Assembly (NCBI RefSeq): GCF_000717335.1
Contig: NZ_JNYZ01000008.1
Coordinates: 1-64,000, forward strand
Source of the DNA: Amycolatopsis jejuensis
GTDB taxonomy: Bacteria > Actinomycetota > Actinomycetes > Mycobacteriales > Pseudonocardiaceae
Direction: 5' to 3'
DNA: 64,000 nucleotides
Made by a program: the position numbers and the translations under genes
Part shown: piece by piece, positions 8,229 to 17,251 of the stretch
Numbering within the stretch: the first letter of the stretch is position 1
Layout: every line of letters begins with the position of its first letter
Notes under the pieces: model-generated
The model's database searches: none
What the model was told of the DNA's origin: nothing
Seen by the model: only the letters and a program-made list of their open reading frames with translations

Positions 8229-9566
8229 TTACACGCGCACCCGCCCCGGCAAAACCGCCACGGCTCCCACTCCGCAGAGGATCACCGCCGCCCACAAGCA
8301 TGCCGTCGCGTAACCGCCACTCTGCGTGGCAATGGTATTCAGCACGGCGACCCCGACCGATGTGCCGACCATCTGGCTGGTGCTGAAAAACGCCGACGCA
8401 ATCCCGCTGTCGCGCACCCCGACCTCCGCGGTCGCCATGCTCATTGCGGGCGGCCCGGTCAACGCCGCCCCAAAGCCGACCACGACCTCCGCGGGGAGGA
8501 TGAGCCACCAGTACGAGCTGGTCGCGGTGACCTGGCTCAGCAGCAGGGTGCCTGCCGCGAGCAGGAGGAACCCGCCGCCAAGGGTGACGCTGAGCCCGCG
8601 GCGGCGGAGCAGCCGGTGGGTGTACCAGGTCGCGACGCCGGCATTGGCCACCAGCATCGGGAAGAACGCCAGTCCGGTGAGCAGCGCGCCGAACCCCAGC
8701 GCCTGCTGGAACTGGTAGCTCAGCAGCAGGAACATGCCGAGCAGGCCGAACCCGATGCCGGCCGCCGCCACGTAAGCCGAGATCCGGCGCCGGTCCTGCA
8801 GGAGCGACAGGGGCAGGAGCGGCTGGGCCGTGGTCCGCTGCCGGAGCACGAACGCACTGAGCAGCACCACCGCGAGGCCGGACGAGCCGAGTACCAGGGG
8901 CGATCCCCACCGGCCGCCGCTGCCTTCGGCCAGCGCCCACACCAGCGTGACGAACCCGCCGGTGCTCAGCAGCGCACTCGGCAGATCCGGCCGCACGCTG
9001 CGGTCCCCCCGTTCCCTCGGCAACTGCTTCCACGCCACCGCCGCCGCCACGATCGCGATCGGCGCGCTCACGCAGACCCACCAGCGCCAGGTGCTGAACT
9101 CGGTCAGCGCCCCGCCCGCGACGAGCCCGAACCCGCCGCCGGAGGTGAGGACGGCCCCGAACACCCCGAAGGCCCGCGCCCGTTCCCGCGGATCGGGGAA
9201 AGCCCGCGAGAGCACGGAAAGGTTGGCCGGGGTCAGTGCCGCGGCGAACGCACCTTCCGCGGCCCGGCCGGCAATCAGCACCCCCACGTCAGCGGCGGTC
9301 CCGACGACGATCATCGAGACGGCGAACCCGAGCGCGCCGGCGACGACCACGGTTCTCCGGCCGAACCGGTCGACGAGCCGCCCGCCGAGCAGGATCAGGC
9401 TGGCGAACACCACGGTGTAGGCGCTGACGACCCATTGCCTCGACGCGTCCGAGACCTGGAAATCGTGTTGCACGGACGGCATCGCGATGCTGATCATGGT
9501 CGTGTCGGCGGCGAGCACCAGCTGTACGGCGCCGACCACCGCGAGCAGGGTCCATTTCCCGCTCAC
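8229..9566 (-). CDS. MFS transporter, DHA2-like exporter
   Basis: This 445-residue multi-spanning protein has drug:H+ antiporter features: an early LAADTTMISIAMPSVQHDF segment and the loop motif GGRLVDRFGRR. It starts at GTG 9566, overlapping the stop of the biotin-carrier gene by four bases. It is therefore the last gene of the leftward Fe-ADH/KAS III/carboxylase operon. That position fits export of the cluster's product or self-protection rather than uptake. Confidence 0.85.
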   Translation of the reverse strand: MSGKWTLLAVVGAVQLVLAADTTMISIAMPSVQHDFQVSDASRQWVVSAYTVVFASLILLGGRLVDRFGRRTVVVAGALGFAVSMIVVGTAADVGVLIAGRAAEGAFAAALTPANLSVLSRAFPDPRERARAFGVFGAVLTSGGGFGLVAGGALTEFSTWRWWVCVSAPIAIVAAAVAWKQLPRERGDRSVRPDLPSALLSTGGFVTLVWALAEGSGGRWGSPLVLGSSGLAVVLLSAFVLRQRTTAQPLLPLSLLQDRRRISAYVAAAGIGFGLLGMFLLLSYQFQQALGFGALLTGLAFFPMLVANAGVATWYTHRLLRRRGLSVTLGGGFLLLAAGTLLLSQVTATSSYWWLILPAEVVVGFGAALTGPPAMSMATAEVGVRDSGIASAFFSTSQMVGTSVGVAVLNTIATQSGGYATACLWAAVILCGVGAVAVLPGRVRV

Positions 9567-9784
9567 GGGATCGGGACCAGCACGGCCAGCACCGTGCCCT
9601 CCCGCACGACCTCCCCGCGCGCCACGGCGATCCGGCCGATCATCCCGGAGGCCTCGGCCAGCACCGGGATCTCCATTTTCATCGATTCGAGCAGCAGCAC
9701 CGGGTCTCCCGGGGACACGCGCTGCCCGGCTTCGGCGGTGATGTCGAGGACGGTGGCGACCAGTTCGGCGCGGATCTCGTTCAC
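9563..9784 (-). CDS. mini biotin carboxyl carrier protein
   Basis: This 73-residue biotinyl domain has the ESMKME signature (biotin on Lys37). It starts at GTG 9784 and overlaps the carboxylase beta stop by four bases and the exporter start by four. It is a free-standing carrier, so the biotin carboxylase subunit must be supplied from elsewhere, since none is in the window. It works with the carboxyltransferase just upstream to make malonyl-CoA or methylmalonyl-CoA. Confidence 0.88.
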   Translation of the reverse strand: MNEIRAELVATVLDITAEAGQRVSPGDPVLLLESMKMEIPVLAEASGMIGRIAVARGEVVREGTVLAVLVPIP

Positions 9785-11163
9785 AGCGGGATGTTCCCGT
9801 GCTCGCCGCGCCGCGGCGGAAGGTCGGCGAGTGCCGCGGCCACTGCGGTGCGGGTGCGATCCGGGTCGATGATCTCGTCCACGACCTGTGCTTCGATTGC
9901 CGCAGCCAGTCCCCCGGCTTCGGCGCGGTGCCGGTCGGTAAGACGGGCTTCGAGCGGCGGCCGTTCGTGATCGGGTACCGCGGCGAGCTCGCGGCGATGC
10001 AGCAGCCGCACTGCCGCCGTCGCCCCCATCACCGCGATTTCCGCCTGTGGCCAGGCATAAACCCGGTCCGCGCCCAGCCCGCGGCAGTTCATGGCGATGT
10101 ACGCTCCGCCGTACGCCTTGCGGAGTACCACGGTGACCCGCGGGACCGTGGCCTCGGCGAACGCGTGCAGCAGTTTCGCGCCCCGGCGCACCACCCCGCC
10201 CTGCTCCTCCGCGACACCCGGCAGGTAACCCGGGACATCGACGAGCACCACCAGCGGAACGCCCAGGCTGTCGCACATCCGCACGAACCTCGCCGCCTTC
10301 TCCGCCGACCGCGAGTCCAGGCATCCGCCGCGGTGCAACGGATTGCTCGCGACCACGCCGACCGACCCGCCGCCGATCCGGCCGAGACTCGTCACGACGC
10401 TGCGCGCCCAGCCCGCCTGCAATTCGAGCGGCTGGGTGTCGAGCAGACGCGCGAGCACCGGGTGGATGTCGTACGCCCGCTGCGCCCGCTCCGGCAACAG
10501 GCCGCTGAATGACCGGTCGCGCACCTGAGCCGTTTTACCCGGTGCGCCCAGCAGTTCGGCCAGCGCCGCCGCCTTGCGGTAAGCGTCCACTTCGGACTCC
10601 GCGACGACGTGGGCGACCCCGCTCTCCCGGCTGTGCGCGTCCGGGCCGCCGAGGCTGACCGCGTCGATCCGTTCCCCGGTGACCTCGCCGATGATCATCG
10701 GCCCGGTGATGAAAACCCGCGCGTGCGGCGCCATGATCACGACGTCGGTGAGCCCCGGCCCGTACGCGGCCCCGCCCGCCGCCGCGCCGACCACCACGGA
10801 GATCTGCGGAATCCGGCCCGACGCCATCGTCATCGCGTGGAAAACCTGCGCCACCGCGTGCAGGCTGCCGATCCCGTCCTGCAGCCGCGCCCCGGCGGAA
10901 TGCCACAGCCCGACGATCGGAAGCCCCTCCCGCAGCGCGTGCCGGTACGCCGCGACGATGATCGCGCAGTTGCCCTCGTGCATCGCGCCGCCCTGGATGC
11001 GGTGATCCAGCGAGAACACGACCGACGGCACCCCGCGCAGGTCCGCGGTCGCCCACAGAGCGCCGTCGTTGCGTTGCCGCACAACGGTCGTACCGAGGTC
11101 GGCGAGCGCCTCGACGCGTTCGTCGGGGGAACGTGCTTCGGTGCCGTCGAGAACGGCTGCCAT
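9781..11163 (-). CDS. acyl-CoA carboxylase beta subunit (carboxyltransferase)
   Basis: This 460-residue carboxyltransferase has two crotonase-like halves, including WHSAGARLQDG, GAAAGGAAYGPG and KAYGGAYIAMNCRGLGADRVYAWP. Actinobacterial AccD/PccB chains are usually about 520-550 residues, so it is short, mainly at the N terminus. ATG 11163 follows a GAAAGGGA ribosome site; the longer frame runs into the intergenic space. Next to a KAS III and a hydroxyacyl-CoA dehydrogenase it probably supplies the extender unit. Acetyl- versus propionyl-CoA specificity cannot be told by eye. Confidence 0.88.
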   Translation of the reverse strand: MAAVLDGTEARSPDERVEALADLGTTVVRQRNDGALWATADLRGVPSVVFSLDHRIQGGAMHEGNCAIIVAAYRHALREGLPIVGLWHSAGARLQDGIGSLHAVAQVFHAMTMASGRIPQISVVVGAAAGGAAYGPGLTDVVIMAPHARVFITGPMIIGEVTGERIDAVSLGGPDAHSRESGVAHVVAESEVDAYRKAAALAELLGAPGKTAQVRDRSFSGLLPERAQRAYDIHPVLARLLDTQPLELQAGWARSVVTSLGRIGGGSVGVVASNPLHRGGCLDSRSAEKAARFVRMCDSLGVPLVVLVDVPGYLPGVAEEQGGVVRRGAKLLHAFAEATVPRVTVVLRKAYGGAYIAMNCRGLGADRVYAWPQAEIAVMGATAAVRLLHRRELAAVPDHERPPLEARLTDRHRAEAGGLAAAIEAQVVDEIIDPDRTRTAVAAALADLPPRRGEHGNIPL

Positions 11164-11182
11164 GGAGTTGTCCCTTTCGCGG

Positions 11183-12178
11183 TCAGTGGGTTGCGGGAGC
11201 GTGCCAGCGCAGGAGGCAGTGCCCCATCGCCATCCCGCCGCCGAATGCGGACAGCAGGACGAGATCGCCGTCGTGCAGCTCGCCGGCTTGCGCGGCGGCA
11301 TCAAGGGTCACCGGTACCGAGGCGCTCCCGACATTGCCGAAGTGCTCGACAGTGCGATGCATCCGCGCGCTGCTGAACCCGGCCTGTTTCTCGAGCTCGT
11401 CGAGCAGTGCACCGTTGGGCTGGTGCGGCACGACGTGCGCGAGGTCGCCGGGTGCGGCTCCCGCGGCTTCGACGGTCCGGGCCATCGCGGGCGGAACCTG
11501 CTCCAGCACGAAATCGCGGACCTGCCTGCCCTCCATCCGGAAGAAGTGCCGGTCCTCGTCGACGGTCTGATGCGACGTCGGGATCCGGCTCCCGCCCGCT
11601 TCGACCCGGATGAGCTGCTGCAGGTCGCCCCGCGCCACGAGTTCGGTGTGCCGGATGCCGTAGCCGTCGGCCACTTCACCGACGACCGCCGCGCCCGCGC
11701 CGTCGCCGAGCAGCACAGCGGTCCGCCGGTCGGAGAAGTCGATCGACCGGGAATACAGGTCGGCCGCGATCACCAGCACGCGACGTGCGGTACCGGCGGC
11801 GACCAGGCTGCGCGCGAGTTCGAGGCCGTAAATGAAGCCACTGCACACGACATTGAGGTCGAAGGCAGCCGCCTGCCACGCGCCGAGCAGGTTTTGCACC
11901 AGGCACGCGGTGGGTGGCTGCGGGGAGTCCGGAGTGGACGTCGAGACGACGATCATGTCCAGGTCGGTGGCTTTCACCCCCGCCGCGGCGAGCGCCGCGC
12001 TGCCCGCGTGGGCCGCGAGGTCGGACGTGGCCTGGTCTTCGGCCGCGAATCTTCGCGTTTTGATTTTGGTCTTGCGCAGAATCCATTCCTCGTCGACGCC
12101 GGCGCGCTCCGCGACGTCGGCGCTGGAAACCTCCCGTTCGGGCAAATAGGAACCGGTGCCGAGCACACCGACGGCCAT
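11183..12178 (-). CDS. 3-oxoacyl-ACP/CoA synthase III (FabH-like KAS III)
   Basis: This 331-residue thiolase-fold condensing enzyme has the complete triad Cys112 (DLNVVCSGF), His252 (PHQPNGAL) and Asn282 (GNVGSASVP). These positions nearly match E. coli FabH. ATG 12178 is preceded by AAGAGGGGA. It sits 29 bp behind the 3-hydroxyacyl-CoA dehydrogenase and 19 bp ahead of the carboxylase. It would condense a short acyl-CoA starter with the carboxylase product to give a beta-ketoacyl thioester. A housekeeping FabH role is unlikely in this setting. Confidence 0.9.
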   Translation of the reverse strand: MAVGVLGTGSYLPEREVSSADVAERAGVDEEWILRKTKIKTRRFAAEDQATSDLAAHAGSAALAAAGVKATDLDMIVVSTSTPDSPQPPTACLVQNLLGAWQAAAFDLNVVCSGFIYGLELARSLVAAGTARRVLVIAADLYSRSIDFSDRRTAVLLGDGAGAAVVGEVADGYGIRHTELVARGDLQQLIRVEAGGSRIPTSHQTVDEDRHFFRMEGRQVRDFVLEQVPPAMARTVEAAGAAPGDLAHVVPHQPNGALLDELEKQAGFSSARMHRTVEHFGNVGSASVPVTLDAAAQAGELHDGDLVLLSAFGGGMAMGHCLLRWHAPATH

Positions 12179-12207
12179 ACGTTCGTCCCCTCTTGTCCCC
12201 CGCCGCG

Positions 12208-13065
12208 TCACGACGGGTAATGGTGAAAGCCGGACCCGGTCTTCTTGCCGAGCCGGCCGGCGTCGACCAGCCGCAGCAGCATCGGCGGCGGGACGTACTG
12301 CGGCTCTTTGAACTCGTCGTACAGCGCGGCGGCGACCTTGGCGACGACGTCGAGCCCGATCAGGTCGATCACCGCGAGCGGCCCCATCGGATACCCGCAG
12401 CCGAGCACCACGGCGCGGTCGACGTCGGCCGCCGATCCGGCGCCGCCGTCCACCATCCGCACCGCGGAAAGCAGGTACGGGATCAGCAGCGCATTCACGA
12501 GGAACCCCGACCGGTCCGGCGCCCGCACGACCTCCTTGCCGAGGACGCCGGTGAGGAACAGTTCGGTCTGCAGCACGGTTTCGTCGTCGGTGCACAGCGT
12601 CGCAATCACCTCGACGAGCGGCATGACCGGCACCGGGTTGAAGAAGTGCGCCCCGATCACCCGCCCGGGCCGCGCCGTGGCATTCGCCAGCCGCATCACG
12701 GGAATCGACGAGGTGCCCGTCGCGAGCACGGCGTCCCCGGCGGTTTTGTCCAGCTCCTCGAAGATCTCCCGTTTGAGGTCCTCGTCCTCGCGCACGCACT
12801 CGATGACGAACTGCCGGTCGGCCAACGCCCCGAAATCAGTGGTCAGCCTGACGCGGGACAACGCTTCGACCCGCTGCGCCTCGGTCAACCGTCCTTTCGC
12901 GACACTGCGGTACAGCGATTTCGCCAGCCGCGCCCGTGCCCCCTCGATGGACAGCTCCTGCCGCCCGACCACCACGACGTCCAGCTGCCGCCCCGCACAG
13001 AGCTCCGCCAGCCCGACCCCCATGAGCCCACACCCGACGACCCCGACCCGGCGAACGTCGTCCAT
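12208..13065 (-). CDS. 3-hydroxyacyl-CoA (3-hydroxybutyryl-CoA) dehydrogenase
   Basis: This 285-residue protein has an N-terminal Rossmann motif GCGLMG (residues 11-16), the central HFFNPVPVMPLVEVI stretch holding the catalytic His and Glu partner, and the usual helical C-terminal dimer domain. Its length matches PaaH/FadB2. ATG 13065 has GGGAGG seven bases upstream, which outweighs a start 78 bases further out. It would reduce the KAS III product to a 3-hydroxyacyl-CoA, a pairing used for short branched acyl-CoAs in natural-product pathways. Confidence 0.88.
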   Translation of the reverse strand: MDDVRRVGVVGCGLMGVGLAELCAGRQLDVVVVGRQELSIEGARARLAKSLYRSVAKGRLTEAQRVEALSRVRLTTDFGALADRQFVIECVREDEDLKREIFEELDKTAGDAVLATGTSSIPVMRLANATARPGRVIGAHFFNPVPVMPLVEVIATLCTDDETVLQTELFLTGVLGKEVVRAPDRSGFLVNALLIPYLLSAVRMVDGGAGSAADVDRAVVLGCGYPMGPLAVIDLIGLDVVAKVAAALYDEFKEPQYVPPPMLLRLVDAGRLGKKTGSGFHHYPS

Positions 13066-13205
13066 CGGAACCTCCCAGCCAGCGCGGCACCTTGTCCCTT
13101 CAATTGGTACGCGCCGCCCGGGAGTGGCAGCTATCCATTGCACGCAGCAAGAAATCCAACTGACGGCGGACCCCGCGAACGGGATCGCACCGCACGCAGC
13201 GCGGA

Positions 13206-14423
13206 TCAGTACGCGTCGTTCAGGATCCCCACGATCTCGTCCGCACTGCGGACCGGACGGGGGTTGGTCGCCACGATCAGGTCCGCCATCGCGTCCCGGG
13301 CCAGTGCCGGGAAGTCGTCACGGCTGACGCCGACCTCGCTCAGCCGCGTGGGCAATCCCAGCGACGCCACGAAGCTGCGGATCAGACTGGCCGCGCCGAG
13401 TTCCACGGACGCATTGGCACCGGAACCGGCACCGGCGAAGATCTTCGCGATGTCCCGCTGCCGCGCTTCCGTGTGCGAGAGGTTGAACTCCAGCACCGTC
13501 GGCAGCATCACGCACGACGTCACGCCGTGCGGTACCCCGCAGCGTGCCCCCAGCTGGTGCCCGATCCCGTGGCTGAGGCCAAGGCTGACGTTCATCAGGC
13601 CGAAGATCGACTCCCACGCCGCGACCTGGCATTGCCCCGCCGCATGGAGGTCGGAAGCGTCGCGCGCGGAGACGGGCAGGTAATGCACCAACCGGCGCAA
13701 GGCATCCGTGCACAACGCATCAGTGATCGGCTGCGCATTCGTGGAACACAAAGCTTCCACCGCATGGTCGATCGCACGGACCCCGGTCGACGCCCACAGC
13801 TCGCGAGGCGTGTACACCGACAGTTCCGGGTCGAGCACGACCACGCGGGGCGCCAAGCTCGGCGTGATGTAGAGGTCTTTCACCTGCTGGGCGGTATCGG
13901 TGATCCCGATGATGCCGGTGAACTCGCTCGCCGACAGCGTCGTACCCACCGCCAGGTGCGGGAGATGCGGCGCGGTCGTGGCCGGGATCTCGATCTTGTC
14001 GGGGTATTCGAACACGACCCGCCACGCGAGCAGGTCGTCCCGCGTGCGTACGTCCTCGGCGAGACACAGCTGGACAGCCTTCCCGAGGTCGACCGCGCTC
14101 CCGCCGCCGACGCTGAGGATGCCGTCCGCCTCCACGGCCCTCGCGGCCTCGGCTGCGGCGAGCACCACGTCGTCGGGTACGTGCGGACGGCCGCCGGTAA
14201 ACACCCCGGCCACCCGGTCCCCCGTCGCCTGCGAGACCAGCGCCTTGACGTCGGCCTGACGGCTCAGGCTCGGTGACACGACGACGAAGAGCCGGTCGAG
14301 ATCCAGCCGTTCGCATTCCTCGGCGAGCCGGGCCAGCGAACCGGGGCCGAACAGCACCCGTTCCTGCGGCACCGAGTCGAACCGGCCGGCCAGCGGGACC
14401 GGAACCGGGCGGTGAGCCGTCAT
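13206..14423 (-). CDS. iron-containing alcohol dehydrogenase family protein
   Basis: This 405-residue group III (Fe-type) dehydrogenase has a GGGSAVDLGKA nucleotide loop and metal ligands in VRAIDHAVEALCS and the His-rich SLGLSHGIGHQLGARCGVPHG. It resembles maleylacetate reductase/Fe-ADH enzymes. The ATG follows GGAGG. It is the first gene of the leftward operon, driven by the promoter overlapping the operator at 14485-14508. It could reduce a keto group on the cyclitol or an aldehyde intermediate, but the substrate is not evident. Confidence 0.85.
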   Translation of the reverse strand: MTAHRPVPVPLAGRFDSVPQERVLFGPGSLARLAEECERLDLDRLFVVVSPSLSRQADVKALVSQATGDRVAGVFTGGRPHVPDDVVLAAAEAARAVEADGILSVGGGSAVDLGKAVQLCLAEDVRTRDDLLAWRVVFEYPDKIEIPATTAPHLPHLAVGTTLSASEFTGIIGITDTAQQVKDLYITPSLAPRVVVLDPELSVYTPRELWASTGVRAIDHAVEALCSTNAQPITDALCTDALRRLVHYLPVSARDASDLHAAGQCQVAAWESIFGLMNVSLGLSHGIGHQLGARCGVPHGVTSCVMLPTVLEFNLSHTEARQRDIAKIFAGAGSGANASVELGAASLIRSFVASLGLPTRLSEVGVSRDDFPALARDAMADLIVATNPRPVRSADEIVGILNDAY

Positions 14424-14465
14424 GGGACCTCCTCGGGGCGTGCGGGCACGACGGACGCACGGCTC

Positions 14466-14494
14466 AACGTACCCCGAAATCGCGCAAAGGCCAA
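14466..14494 (-). promoter_or_regulatory. leftward promoter for the Fe-ADH/KAS III operon
   Basis: Reading the minus strand, TTGGCC (14494-14489), a 17-bp spacer and TACGTT (14471-14466) form a good -35/-10 pair. The -35 is inside the operator dyad, which would let a repressor block it. Confidence 0.55.
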
Positions 14495-14508
14495 CCGGTT
14501 GACCTTTG
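14485..14508. promoter_or_regulatory. FadR-type operator, site A (shared divergent operator)
   Basis: This is a 24-bp palindrome with one mismatch, centred on CC/GG. The core GGCCAACCGGTTGACC is at 14489-14504, with CAAA and TTTG outer arms. Each 8-bp half is itself a GGT-CR-ACC type box, as bound by FadR/GntR proteins. It overlaps the -35 elements of both divergent promoters, so one site would control both operons. Confidence 0.65.
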
Positions 14509-14527
14509 TGGGCCGCGGTGTCAAGCT
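14499..14527 (+). promoter_or_regulatory. rightward promoter for the acyl-CoA/cyclitol operon
   Basis: TTGACC (14499-14504), a 17-bp spacer and CAAGCT (14522-14527) end six bases before GTG 14534, so the transcript may be leaderless. The -35 lies in the operator. The -10 is weak except for A at position 2 and T at position 6. Confidence 0.45.
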
Positions 14528-14533
14528 GACCGG

Positions 14534-15679
14534 GTGGACTTCGCCATACCGCCTGAACTCACGCTGTTCGTCGACTCCGTCCGGCAGTTCCGCGAGAAGG
14601 AACTGATGCCGCTCGAGCCCGGGTTCCTCCGCGACGGCCGGTTCCGCTCCGAGACGCGGACCGCGCTCGAGGAAGCCGGGCGCCGCAAGGGATTGTGGGC
14701 TCTCGAAGCTCCCGCGGAGTACGGCGGGCAGGGCATCGGCATGCTCGCGACCTGCCTGGTGGCCGAAGAGCTTTTCAAGCACCCGGCGATGTTCGAGTTC
14801 GGCGGCAGCCCCGAGCCCGCGCTCTACCAGTGCACCGACGAGCAGAAGGAGCGGTTCCTCTACCCCATCATCAAAGAGGACCTCCGCTGCTGCTACGCGT
14901 TCACCGAGCCCGGCGGCGGCTCCGACGTGGCCGCGATCCGCACGACGGCCGTCCGCGACGGCAGCTCGTGGATCATCAACGGCACCAAGACGTTCATCTC
15001 GTACGCCGAACGCGCCGGTTTCGTCATCCTCTTCGCCACCACCGACCGGGAACTCGGCGCAAAAGGGGTCACCTGCTTTCTCGTCGAAAAGGGCACCCCG
15101 GGCTTCAGCCTGTCCCGGCCGATCCCGACGATGGGGGACGACTGGGAGCCACACGAGCTGAGGTTCGACAACTGTGTCGTCCCCGACGCCAACCGGCTGG
15201 GTCCGGTCGGCGGTGGCTGGCAGCTCGCCGTCGAGCAGCTGACGCACGGCAGGCTCAAGATCGCGGCGTACCAGCTCGGCATCGCGCAGCGCTGCGTGGA
15301 CATCGCCGTCGAATGGGCCAAGAACCGCGTCACCTGGGGTAAGCCGATCGCGTCCCGGCAAGCCGTGCAGTGGATGCTCGCCGATTCGGTGACCGAGCTC
15401 GACGCCGCCCGCCTGCTCACCTACCGTGCCGCCTGGTTGCAGGACGAGGGCAAGCCCGGCGAGACCGAAGCCTTCATGGCGAAGCTGTACGCCACGGAGA
15501 TGGCGCAGCGGGTCACCGATCGCTGCTTGCAGATCCTCGGCGGTCTCGGCTACAGCAAAGAACTTCCGATCCAGAGTTTCTACCGGCAGGTGCGCGTGTG
15601 GCGGATCGGCCACGGCACGTCCGAGATCCACCGGTGGATGATCGCGCGCGACCTGCTCGGCTCCGCGGCGCGGGACTGA
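14534..15679 (+). CDS. acyl-CoA dehydrogenase family protein, copy 1
   Basis: This 381-residue flavoprotein has the ACAD fold, with CYAFTEPGGGSDVAAIRTTA (FAD/substrate region, about residues 119-138) and a C-terminal RIGHGTSEIHRWMIARDLLG. The start is GTG 14534; a longer frame enters the operator. The usual catalytic Glu of the MCAD class (YEGT) is His here, and the alternative IVD-type Glu site (LERL) reads HGRL. Both known bases are therefore missing, and a different chemistry or an unusual base is possible. It is nearly the same length as, and highly similar to, copy 2 at 24034. The CoA ligase follows 9 bp later. Confidence 0.85.
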   Translation: MDFAIPPELTLFVDSVRQFREKELMPLEPGFLRDGRFRSETRTALEEAGRRKGLWALEAPAEYGGQGIGMLATCLVAEELFKHPAMFEFGGSPEPALYQCTDEQKERFLYPIIKEDLRCCYAFTEPGGGSDVAAIRTTAVRDGSSWIINGTKTFISYAERAGFVILFATTDRELGAKGVTCFLVEKGTPGFSLSRPIPTMGDDWEPHELRFDNCVVPDANRLGPVGGGWQLAVEQLTHGRLKIAAYQLGIAQRCVDIAVEWAKNRVTWGKPIASRQAVQWMLADSVTELDAARLLTYRAAWLQDEGKPGETEAFMAKLYATEMAQRVTDRCLQILGGLGYSKELPIQSFYRQVRVWRIGHGTSEIHRWMIARDLLGSAARD

Positions 15680-15688
15680 GGAGGCGCC

Positions 15689-17251
15689 ATGGACATCGCC
15701 GGGAACCGGACGCTGCGCGACCTCCTGCTCGAACGAAGAAGCCGGTTCGGCGCCGAGAACTTCCTGACCTTCGTCGACCGCGACCTCGCCGTCCGCGAGT
15801 ACAGCTACGACGCCTTCGTCGACCAGGTGCAGCGCGTGGCGGCAGGCTTTGCCGCAGCCGGAATCGGGAAGGGCGACAAGGTCGTCGTCCATCTGCCCAA
15901 CTGTCCGGAATTCCTGTTCTCCTGGTTCGGGCTGGCCTGGCTCGGCGCGGTCACCGTACCTTCGAACGTGGCCAATACCGCGGCCGAAATGGACCACGTC
16001 GTGTCCTTTTCGGACGCCGTCGGCGTGGTCACCGCCCCGGCGTACTGCGCCATGTTCGACCAGGTCACGGCGCACCTGCCAGCTGTCCGGCTCCGGGTGT
16101 CGATCAGCGCACCGGCCGGTAGCTGGCTGCCCTTTGCCACACTGCTGGAGCACGGTGCCGAGGCACCCGAAGCGGACGTCAGCTCCGACGACCTGGCCGA
16201 GCTGCTCTTCACCTCCGGCACCACGGCTCGGCCGAAGGCGGTCATGCTCACCCACGCCAACTGCCTGTCCGCCGGGGAGCGGGAATGGCGCGTGCTCGGG
16301 CTGGATTCCGGCGACCGTTGTCTCACCGCGCTGCCCGCCTTCCACGTCAACGCACAGACGCTCACGATCCTGTCCGCGCTGACCGTCGGAGCGAGTTGTG
16401 TGCTGCTCGCCGAATACCGCGCAAGCAGGTTCTGGGCGCAGGTGCGCGAACACCGTGCCACCGCGTTGTCCCTGGTCGCCATGCAGGTCCGCACCCTGCT
16501 CGCGCAACCGCCCGATCCTGCCGACCGCGACCACTCAGTCCGCCGGGTCATGTTCGCCATCAACGTGCTCGACGAGGAAAAGACCACCTTCGAAGAGCGC
16601 TTCGGGGTGGAGCTCATCAACGGGTACGGCCTGTCCGAAGCGATGACGATCGTCACGATCGCTCCCGTGCACGGCGAGAAGCGGTGGCCGTCGATCGGGC
16701 TGCCAGCGCCGGACCGGCGCGTGCGGATCGTCGACGAGCACGGCGCCGACGTCCGTCCCGGCGAGGTCGGCGAGCTGATCGTCGGCGGGGTTCCCGGCCG
16801 GAACCTCATGCAGGGTTACTACAAGGACCCCAAGGCAACCGCGGAAACGCTGCGGGACGGCTGGCTCTACACGGGTGACAACGCCTACGCCGACCTGCGC
16901 GGGTACGTGTACTTCTTCGACCGGCGCAAGGATGTCATCAAGGTCGCCGGAGAGAACGTTTCCGCCAGCGAGGTCGAACGGGTGCTGCTCACCCACCCCG
17001 AAGTGGCCGAGGCCGCCGTGATCGCGGCGGCGCACACGATCCGCGACGAAGTACCGGTGGCCTTCGTCGTCGGCACCCCGGGTACCACGCCGACCGCCGC
17101 CGCCCTCACCGAGCACTGCGCGCAGCACCTCGCGAAATTCAAGGTCCCGGCCGAGGTGACGATCGTCGGCGAGCTACCGAAAACGTCGGTCGGCAAGATC
17201 GAGAAACGGGTGCTGCGTCAGCAGATCGAGACCAGGAGGGCGATCGGGTGA
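15689..17251 (+). CDS. acyl-CoA synthetase, CaiC-like (AMP-binding)
   Basis: This 520-residue adenylate-forming ligase has the A3 loop LLFTSGTTARPKAVMLTH (about 171-188), GYGLSEA, DGWLYTGDNAY and the C-terminal lysine motif KTSVGKIEK. It resembles E. coli crotonobetaine/carnitine-CoA ligase CaiC from its first residues (MDIAGNRTLRDL) through NCPEFLFSWFGLAWLGA and PAFHVNAQT. It probably activates a small polar carboxylic acid as its CoA thioester. It has an AGGAGG site and overlaps the next gene by four bases (GTGA). Confidence 0.88.
   Translation: MDIAGNRTLRDLLLERRSRFGAENFLTFVDRDLAVREYSYDAFVDQVQRVAAGFAAAGIGKGDKVVVHLPNCPEFLFSWFGLAWLGAVTVPSNVANTAAEMDHVVSFSDAVGVVTAPAYCAMFDQVTAHLPAVRLRVSISAPAGSWLPFATLLEHGAEAPEADVSSDDLAELLFTSGTTARPKAVMLTHANCLSAGEREWRVLGLDSGDRCLTALPAFHVNAQTLTILSALTVGASCVLLAEYRASRFWAQVREHRATALSLVAMQVRTLLAQPPDPADRDHSVRRVMFAINVLDEEKTTFEERFGVELINGYGLSEAMTIVTIAPVHGEKRWPSIGLPAPDRRVRIVDEHGADVRPGEVGELIVGGVPGRNLMQGYYKDPKATAETLRDGWLYTGDNAYADLRGYVYFFDRRKDVIKVAGENVSASEVERVLLTHPEVAEAAVIAAAHTIRDEVPVAFVVGTPGTTPTAAALTEHCAQHLAKFKVPAEVTIVGELPKTSVGKIEKRVLRQQIETRRAIG

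Noticed and set aside
14420..16534. 704-codon minus-strand open frame opposite the acyl-CoA dehydrogenase and ligase
   Set aside because: No motif. The plus-strand genes have catalytic signatures throughout, so this is a codon-bias shadow.
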